DNA from: Porites lobata
Taxonomy: Eukaryota > Cnidaria > Anthozoa > Scleractinia > Poritidae
NCBI GenBank assembly: GCA_942486035.1
Contig: CALNXK010000007.1
Span: 6,464,501 to 6,528,500 of the forward strand
Direction of reading: 5' to 3'
Length of the DNA: 64,000 nucleotides
Below, piece after piece: positions 56,401 through 64,000 of the stretch; the stretch's first letter is position 1, and the number at the start of each line of letters is the position of its first letter. The translations under genes were made by a program, and so were the position numbers. The notes below the pieces were generated by a model. It was given only the letters and a program-made list of their open reading frames with translations. It was not told the origin of the DNA and made no database searches.

Positions 56401-59400
56401 GGACAAAGTGAGTATAGTATCTATATAGTGTCTGTCCATTGTTGTTTCATGATGTTATTTGTTTTACATGCATATTCTACTTGATATTCAAAGTGGTCTT
56501 GGAGTTGCAACAATAATTTAAAAGGAAGTAGAACAATTAACAGCTAGAGATTACCATGATGAAGTAAATTTTATTCAAGTTACACTTAAGGTGACTCTAC
56601 ACTCAAGTTAATGATCCCAATGATGAAGTAAATTTTATTCAGATGCATGCATACATGTATTTTGTTTTGCAAGGTGCTTCTAAAGTTGTACCAATATCAA
56701 GGAAGGAGAAGGGATCAAGGAATCTGACAGATGGAGCTCAAGGACAAAGTGAGTATAGTATCTATAGTGTCTGTCCATTGTTGTTTCATGATTTTATTTG
56801 TTTTGCATGCATATATTCTACTTGATATTCAAAGTGGTCTTGGAGTTGTAACAATAATTTAAAAGGAAGTAGAACAACAGCTAGAGATTACCATGATGAA
56901 GTAAATTTTATTCAAGTTACACTTAAGGTACTCTACACTCAAGTTAATGATCCCAATGATGAAGTAAATTTTATTCAGATGCATGCATACATGTATTTTG
57001 TTTTGCAAGGTGCTTCTAAAGTTGTACCAATATCAAGGAAAGAGAAGGGATCAAGGAAGCTTTTTTATGAAACTGATCAAGAGCAAAGTGAGTATGCATG
57101 GTATCTAGCAATCTGTCCATTAATTGTCTGTGTTATATGTCATGGTTTTATTCATTTTGCACTTGCTCTACCTGATATGCAATGTGGTCTTGGAGTTGTG
57201 TCAAAAGAACAAACATCATATAGGCATATAGACTTGGTGAGGGTCCTGAGAGTGTTTTCTTTATACAGGTTTGACTGTAGCTGTTATGAATATAATGAAT
57301 GAACACACATGTATGCAGGTGTAGATCAAGTTTACCTTCACTGAATATAAACATAAAACTTGTACTTATAATTACAAATATATGTTTCTTTTAGGATCTC
57401 AGCCTGCCCTCTCCAAGTGTGGACGAGAGGAATGCCGTCTCTTGAGACAAGAAAATGCCTCACTGAAGCAGAAAGTTTTGGAATTAGAGCAGAAATTGAA
57501 TGGTTAGAATTACTGTTTATTGTTATCATGTTTTGTATATAACTGCCACTAGAAACATTTTTTATCCTACAAAAATAACAGTTAATTGGCACACTTAAAA
57601 TTTAATTATTATTCACTATTTTTTTTACTTGATTGTCAATCATTGAAAATGATGGAGGGTTGTGTAATGTATGTATGTTTTTGATTCATTGGTACAGGTA
57701 CCTATTCTTATAGGACTGTTTTGTTTAATTTCTTTCAGATCAGTATAGTGAAGACACTAACAAACCACTTGCTGGAGTCATTTCTCCAGTAATTGCATCA
57801 AAACACAAGGTACACATGCCTGTACATGCATGCTTTAAATAACAAGCACTCCTAGTTTAATGTTCAATTGTATATTTGAGGGCAGCTGTTTTACCAGATG
57901 TATTTGTTGTTTATTTCAAGCACCCTACATGTACAACCTACAAACCTAGTGTTCCCTAAATACTAAGGGTGCATCTGCTTGATATGAAGTCACAATGTTA
58001 TTGGTAATAAGTTTAACATTCTGGGGCCGGATTCATGAAGCCCTCCTAAACTAAGACAAATCCTAAACATTGTTTATTAACAATAGTCTATTGTCGTAAC
58101 CACAATAGACTATTGTTAATAAACAATGCTTAGGATATGTCTTAGTTTAGGTGGGCTTCATGAATCCAGCCCTTGATAGGTCATCCAGAAGAAATGTAAT
58201 TCTCTGTGAGGGAGACTTTAAATAGGTGCGTTAAATTTTTCTGTTCTTCATCCAAAGTTGGGGTTTTGTTATTAAACTTGAAGAAGAATTCAAGGTACAG
58301 ATGTGAACATTTCACTGTACATTTCACTCATTTATTGTATCTCTTTTACTTAGATGGAAGAAATGGCCATAGGGAGTGGGGTTTTCTGGTACCCGACCCA
58401 ACGACTGAATGCATTGGCAGAAGGAAAATCAGTGGGCACTATGACAGCATACTTGATTGACGTCATGTTTGACAAAAAAACTTTAATGATTTCAAACTTG
58501 GCAGGAGGGGGCAACTTGGGCTACAGACAGCTGTGCCCTCAAATCATTAAAGCCATCACAGGTACATGTATGCTCTTTGATTGCATTACTTGTCCTACTT
58601 GTTTTTCGTGCATGTATTATGCTTGATTCATGGGAAAAAAACCAGCTTTTATTATTGCACAATGAAATCTCTTTAAGGTGGACACCCATTGGACTAGCTC
58701 TAGCTGTCCACCTTACTAGCCAACCACGTCTGTCTTAGAGATATGTTTGCCTTACATTTGGTGTCTGCTTTGAGAGAGTTGACTGCATGTATACCATACA
58801 CCAAATGCAAATATGGCCATCCAAGAATTTTTGGTCTGGGCAGGTTTTCAAGAAAAGAAAAGCAATTGGATAATGATAAAGATCAGGTCAAAATAAGTCA
58901 TTGTGCGTATTTTCAGGGCCATGTTCTTATTTAAGAAGAAGGTATTGGCACTCACATTTTGGGAAAAAAAACATGAAAGCGAGGCTAGTGAGGATATAGA
59001 CTATCTTTTCCCACACAAATGTTTATAATTTCAGTCAGCCATAACTTTGCAGCTCAAATTTTTTAAGATGATATACTTAGAGGCACTTGTTCACGTGAAA
59101 TCATTATAATTTCTATGAAAACTTGGCTAAACAAAAAAAAGGCCTGACGGCCATATTTGCATTCAGTGTATAAATCATCTATTAATTAAGCTCTTTTATA
59201 TAGTAGCAAACTGTATTTGTTGAAGAAGAAATGAATTGATTCTCCTCCCTCCTTCCCTAAAGTAAAACAACCCCTCTCAGTTCATTATGGAAATGATATG
59301 CTACTCTTTGATGTAAACTCCTGTACCGCTATGACATTATGAGCTTTAATTTTCATGGCATCAGTTATTGTTTTGATTTTACTGAATCAATGAGAATATT

Positions 59401-59786
59401 ACATATAATCCTAATTATACAAGACATGCTTTCTTTGGTTAGTTTAATTTCGGTTCTGGTGAAAACAAGGGGGGTCCTAATCATGTGTTCATGCAGGTTA
59501 TAAACATGTGTAACACATCTACTATATATAGCATTTAATATTAAGCTTTGGCAGTTGTGTGATTGCTTTAAATCCTTCTCAATCTACAGCATTTGTTCAA
59601 TCCCAGTTCAAGGATGGGAATGTCATCTCCAAAGTGAGAAAAACAATCCAAGACAAGTGCACTGCAAGCAGGAGGGGATATCAAAGACAAAATGATTTTT
59701 TTAGAAGATACAAGAACACATATTATTTTCTTATATATATGTATGCATGTACATGCGTGTGTGTTGAATCCTCTTATTATCGATAA
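53473..59786 (+). CDS. BEN-domain protein encoded in the EnSpm-like element, frameshifted
   Basis: Exons: 53473-53515, 54619-54781, about 55299-55895, 56333-56407, 56674-56748, 57010-57087, 57395-57502, 57739-57809, 58354-58561 and 59590-59786. The N-terminal exons read DHYLVVFKDDNIKNIV and ALWTDAHHKDWYPAFVV, resembling a small Tudor/chromo-like barrel. The Lys- and Ser/Asp-rich middle is followed by three near-identical exons (VVPISRKEKGSRNLTDG), a coiled coil (RLLRQENASLKQKVLELEQK) and a C-terminal BEN domain (GSGVFWYPTQRLNALAEGKS, LGYRQLCPQIIKAITG, then VISKVRKTIQDKC). BEN domains bind DNA in chromatin regulators. The frame is broken at A7 runs (about 54691 and 55345) and again in the Lys-rich exon. 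Junctions from 55895 on keep phase. Enclosed by the same termini as the transposase, it is probably a transposon gene rather than a host gene. Confidence 0.72.
56258..57090 (+). repeat. Triplicated ~320-340-bp unit containing one exon each
   Basis: Units start at about 56258, 56576 and 56914 with CAAGTTACACTTAAGGT. Each contains one phase 1-1 exon with the same splice sites. Exons 1 and 2 are nearly identical; exon 3 diverges after GSRK (KLFYETDQEQ instead of NLTDGAQGQ). Confidence 0.85.
58023..58172. mobile_element. Fold-back MITE in a BEN-gene intron
   Basis: Arms of about 65 bp (GGATTCATGAAGCCC, CCTAAACTAAGACA, CATTGTTTATTAACAATAGT) are mirrored with four or five differences around a loop of about 12 bp. 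Confidence 0.8.
58795..59172. mobile_element. Possible MITE in the last BEN-gene intron
   Basis: AATGCAAATATGGCC near 58803 is mirrored by GGCCATATTTGCATT near 59150. The interior has no coding frame. Confidence 0.45.
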
Positions 59787-60256
59787 TCAGATTGTTGTTG
59801 GAATTGGTAACAAACATGTGAATGGCAGTCTAAATAAGTTGTAATACAATGACAATTTTTATCATGTTGATTGAAATCTTCAATCTGCTTATTTGTTAAT
59901 TTTACTGCTTCTTTTTGGCCAAATTGTTCGAAATGCAATCTGAATTTGAAAAACAGTGTCAACAGCTTCCTTTGATTGATGTGCATCACACTGAAGTTGG
60001 ACTGTCTGAAATGGTCTGTCATGTGATAATGGTAACTAGTCTGTAAGAATTATATAAGTTTTCAGTTTTAAGACAGCTAGTGTATATGAAGAATTTATGA
60101 CCAGAATACAATTATTTCAATGAAAAAAAAAGGTGTAATATATTTATTGAAGATGTAAGATATCAGCAGATATATATAAGTACTACATGTATATCTATAA
60201 CAATTAACTTCAAAGTACAGCAGGCGCAGCTGGTATGTACCTAATCAATTTTTTTC

Positions 60257-60517
60257 AAATATATGCCACATATATGTGACATATATTTGCCCTGTATATG
60301 CAATGCTATTAACTACATATATGTCACATATATCTACATATGTGTGACATATATGTAAGTAACTGCAAATGGGTTCCAAATACCTACATTTGACATATAT
60401 GTAACATACATGTGTTATATATGACACATATATGTCACATATATGTGTTATATATTTCACATATATGTCACATATATGTCACATATATATGTAGGCGCTA
60501 TATGTAACATATATGTG
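60257..60517. repeat. Right subterminal ACATATATGT array
   Basis: A denser array of the same palindrome as at the left end (ACATATATGTGACATATATG and variants), ending next to the right terminus. Between the BEN stop codon (59786) and this array no gene was recognised. Confidence 0.85.
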
Positions 60518-61013
60518 GTTTTGGTAAGGGTTACTTGATAATAATATTATTTCAATAACTATTGTAAAAGAGCTGGATCCACTAAGTCTAGGATTTGAGG
60601 GTGCATTCTCTGGGCAAATCTGAATAGGAATCAGTGATCCTACAATAGATTACTCGGATCATATCACGCCAAAGGAACAGACCAATCCACTCTGGGAATT
60701 AAGGATTCATTAGTTCATTGGATACCATGACTACTATGACTGATCTCAAATCACTGATCTTGATCTGGATCATCCCAAAGGTACACACCCCAAGTAAACA
60801 GTCATCGTGATTTTAAGTAAATTTGTTCATTATTGTACATTATATGATTAACAATGAATATGTAAAATGCCTTTAAAATGTCACATGGTTTGCAATGGAA
60901 CAATATAGTTAAAAAACAGTAGTAGGTCTTTTGATTTTGTTATTGTAGTTATGAAATTCTTTTAACTGTACATTAACAGTTGTTTGTGCACCTTTATTGA
61001 TTTTTACATGCAG

Positions 61014-62089
61014 GTTGTACCACTGCCTCCAGTCTCCTTGGCATGACAAACAGGAAAATTCGTGACACTGATATCACAGCATCCTCAGAATTAAATTCAA
61101 ATTCATCAGCATCAAATGCAAGACTAAATAACACAAAATCTTGGGTTGCTGATACAATTGATACACAACCTTGGATACAAGTGAATTTGGGAAAAATTAT
61201 GAACATTACTGCGATCAGTACTCAAGGTTTTCCAGGTTCTGGCTTTGTTTCATCATTTTACTTCAGTTATGATACCAGTGAAATGGAGTGGTTGAACTAT
61301 ACCATTCATGGAGGATTAGTTAAGGTAATTATTTATAAACTTCATGTAATTGTTTAAAATTTCCTTGTGCACTACGTAATATAACAAATTCTGCCGAGAG
61401 CAACTCAGTAGCTTCTTCAGTGCTCTCCAACCTTCCCAAGTGCATCCACAACTCGATATAAGCACAGCTAAAAGCATGAGCAAATTCTTTCACAACATAG
61501 CTGGCAAAAATGCTTACTTTTTGATTAACTGCAAAATTCTCGTAACACGCGACACAAAAAAACAAACACTTCTATTGGTTAGTCACAAACACGCCACAAT
61601 CCTCTAGTTTGAAAGAAAATTCTTTCTTTAAACTGAGTCACTGAGAAATAAAATTTACTTCTTTATTCGTTAAAGATCAATAGAAACTAAGCCGAAACAA
61701 AGGTAAAAGAGTCTTAAAGAAGAGTCTTAAAGTCCACCTAAAGTTAAAATAGTCATATGTTCGTAAGAAGTCGTGAATGTAAATATCATATTATCCACTC
61801 CCCTCAGGGCTTTTCAGGGATAATTTACAACACTGGTTGGGGGACTTTGCCAGACTGCTAAGGTGCAGTTTACAAATAATGAAGGAGTGAGTGATGATGC
61901 CCCCATACATGAGTGTGAAAGTGAGATAGACCGCAACACCGGGCACTACGTGCCCTACTCTTTACGAAGAGTGTGTGGGTTCTTTAACGTCCCACAGATT
62001 TGTTACACGTGCAAGGGCTTGTGAGACGGGGCCTACGGTTTATCGTCCTTATCCGACAAGACTAGAAAGTCAAACCGTTTGCAGATGTC

Positions 62090-62122
<33 letters not shown>

Positions 62123-64000
62123 AAAAACCCTGAGTGTTGGTCCGGCCGGGGTTTGAACCTACGGCCTCCCGCTCAGCAGACCGGCGCTTATCCCATTGAG
62201 CTAACCGGGCGGCGGTCAAGTCGTGGAGTATGGTTTGGATTCCCTAAAAAGATGATTTATGTTTTGCTCGGAAAAAACTGGAAAACTTGTTTTTTCTTGC
62301 CGAGACTCTAGTCCTATTTTATTTTTATTCATTTACGAAAAATGGCTGGTCATTACGGCTTCTTGAGAATACCTAGCTGTCAGCAGTGGTTTTTGTGAGT
62401 AATAAATTTATGTCTTCTTGAATGTGTAATTTGTCTTGCTATTGCAAGAGAAATTTCCCTGCTTCAGTCGGATTGTTCGGCAATAACAAAAGTGCATAAT
62501 TTTTCGCTATTGAGCTTACTTTATAAGCTTATAATTAAATGTAATTAAGTTGTCTTGTAAAGGATAAACAAACGTTAAAAACAGGGGACACTTTATACAA
62601 ATTGGATATTTCTTTTCCACCTGATTGTCAGTCCTTATGGCAGACTTTTCGACGAACAGCTAGAGGCTCTATTATTAATTTGCAAAACATCTTCACCACT
62701 TTTGCTGCTGTTTTGAGTGCCTAGAAGCTCAATTCCAAATATGCTAGAAATTTTTTTAATCACTTCCGTCAATTTTTGGGTACTAAGTACTAAGGAAAAG
62801 ATACGAAAAACACAGCTGAACACGTCATCATGAAAAAAATCTTTATACGCAGGAGTATGCGTAAATAAAGATTTAGGGCAAGCACGCGCGCTATGTTATA
62901 ATTAAAGTTTTAGTATAAAGACAGAAGTCAAATGTTACTTTAGTTTCAGTACTGGTACATTTAATTTAGTGATCCTCGGTGTGTGAAGCTGGGGAGTTTA
63001 TACTACGCTATACATCTTAATACTTTCTATGCTTTCTATTTTTTAAGCTACACATGTAGATTATTTTGTCTTGGTCTCTGTCTGTAGTCTTAGGTGTTCT
63101 GGGTTGAGAAGACCAAAATATTATATCCTGTAGCTTATAGTGGAATATACGTTGTTATTTTTTTTAGGTTTTTCAGGGAAATACAAATGATGATGGTACT
63201 AAGAGAGTGTTGGTCAATCCTTTGGTGACAGCACAATACATAAGATTACATCCAACAAACTGCGCTGGACACTGTGCCCTTAGAATGGAGTTTTATGGCT
63301 GTAAATCAGGTATTATTTAAGCGGTCAGTGTAAAACGCAGACTACGGACTTTTGTTTTCACCATGCAAAAGAGTATGTGACAACAATACACGTAATCACA
63401 TTGTTTTTTAACCCTAAAAACAATATTCTGCAGTCAGTCCGCAGTCTGCATTTCACACTGCCTTATTATTTAAAGCCATAATTGGTTAAGCCTAATTATG
63501 ATCTGAAGATTATGGAGATACGTATACTGTGTGGAGGAGAGTGTTTCATGACTTTTGTACAGTGTACTAGAAATACGCGTATCGCAAAATCTCGCTAAGC
63601 TCGGGGAAAGAGGCCCGTAAAATGTTAGGGATGGGAGGGAGGGAAATGGAGTAGGTTACTGTACCTAATACATTTAGAATAATGCTTTATCATCGCAATC
63701 AGTATTATGCTGTAGTTACATCTGCAGAACATTATCTGGTTCCTATAAGTAAACAAGTAATCTGACTTTGTTTTACCCTGATACACTGTAGATCCAACTA
63801 TAGGACTTCCTGGTCAACCACTTTCCCTGAAACAGATTTCTGTTTCATCATCCATGATCAACATTACATGGGATCCACCTATTGACATTGGTGATGGCAT
63901 AAAAGGTTACATTGTGAAATGGCAGGAAGTAAATGGAACATCTGGCTCAATGCAAAAAGATGTTCCACTTTCAATTTTCAATGCAGCATTACTTGCTGTG
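61014..64000 (+). CDS. Discoidin (F5/8C) plus fibronectin III gene, partial
   Basis: Exons: 61014-61324, 63168-63309 and 63792 onward, open at the window end; all junctions keep phase. The first two exons encode an F5/8 type C domain: it opens CTTASSLLGMTNRKIRDTDI, has WIQVNLGKIMNITAI, and closes with AQYIRLHPTNCAGHCALRME then FYGCKS, with the first and last cysteines able to form the usual disulfide. The third exon opens a fibronectin III domain (ISVSSSMINITWDPP, IKGYIVKWQEV). This is the layout of extracellular adhesion or receptor proteins. The signal peptide and upstream exons are not visible: the 14.2-kb element ends only 484 bp upstream, so earlier exons may lie beyond it. The 3' end lies outside the window. 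Confidence 0.85.
61803..62216 (-). mobile_element. tRNA-derived SINE
   Basis: On the minus strand the element starts with a tRNA-like head: TTAGCTCAATGGGATAAGCG (A box) and about 30 bp later GTAGGTTCAAACCC (B box). A body of about 330 bp follows, containing TGTGGGACGTTAAAGAACCC. That central block resembles the conserved Nin-DC-type core reported for deuterostome and cnidarian SINEs; this assignment is from memory. It lies in the first visible intron of the discoidin gene. Confidence 0.75.

Larger units (their letters stand above)
46351..60530. mobile_element. 14.2-kb CACTA/EnSpm-like element with two divergent genes
   Basis: The left end CCCTTACCAAAACCACATAT (46351) is mirrored at the right end (to 60530). 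The match continues inward to about 32 bp with one difference. TT flanks both sides (46349-46350 and 60531-60532), a 2-bp duplication compatible with this superfamily. Subterminal arrays of ACATATATGT follow on both sides. Inside are a minus-strand Tnp2-type transposase gene (46959-53253) and a plus-strand BEN-domain gene (53473-59786), diverging from 53254-53472. The termini do not start CACTA, which is unusual for the superfamily. Both genes have apparent frameshifts, so this copy is probably no longer active. Confidence 0.78.

Noticed and set aside
62140..62215. A tRNA gene on the minus strand
   Set aside because: A and B boxes are present, but the sequence continues into a SINE body and does not fold as a complete cloverleaf with acceptor stem by eye.

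Overview
The window looks like animal nuclear DNA, most likely from an anthozoan cnidarian such as a stony coral or sea anemone. It is AT-rich, with short GT-AG exons, a Tnp2-type transposase gene, BEL/Pao and Gypsy-type retroelements, LINE fragments, a tRNA-headed SINE and many small inverted-repeat transposons. The species cannot be fixed without a search. Everything below comes from reading the sequence; no alignment was run.

Layout. 1-10.3 kb is repeat-rich and gene-poor. It holds an inverted-repeat element, scrambled Gypsy-type protease and gag fragments, a two-exon tyrosine-rich receptor-tail unit (3853-6035) with a truncated retroelement in its intron, a LINE ORF1 remnant and several MITEs. 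10.8-26.1 kb is one eleven-exon host gene with an N-terminal Myb/SANT-like region. Its exon 2 is split by a very young, coding-intact BEL/Pao retrotransposon (11603-20440), whose own 3' LTR is split by a 2.3-kb non-autonomous DNA transposon (17860-20193). 27.5-28.7 kb holds a two-exon minus-strand gene with a HIRAN-like domain and a CRE palindrome just upstream. At 29.0-29.9 kb lies a decayed second copy of the receptor-tail unit.

30-46 kb has no confident complete gene. It holds a fold-back, a two-unit tandem duplication, a 2.1-kb inverted-repeat element (34121-36207, 8-bp target duplication) carrying an exon-like piece of a ubiquitin-specific protease, and a nested set of DNA elements (40137-44787).

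46351-60530 is the most interesting structure: a 14.2-kb element bounded by matching inverted termini and by subterminal arrays of a palindromic ACATATATGT motif. It carries two divergently transcribed, multi-exon genes: a CACTA/EnSpm (Tnp2-like) transposase on the minus strand and a BEN-domain protein on the plus strand. They share a 219-bp promoter that holds a perfect 16-bp inverted repeat. I infer that the BEN protein is a transposon-encoded DNA-binding partner, similar in role to TnpA of plant CACTA elements. Both genes carry apparent frameshifts in homopolymers. From 61014 to the window end are three exons of a discoidin (F5/8C) plus fibronectin III gene, with a SINE in its first visible intron.
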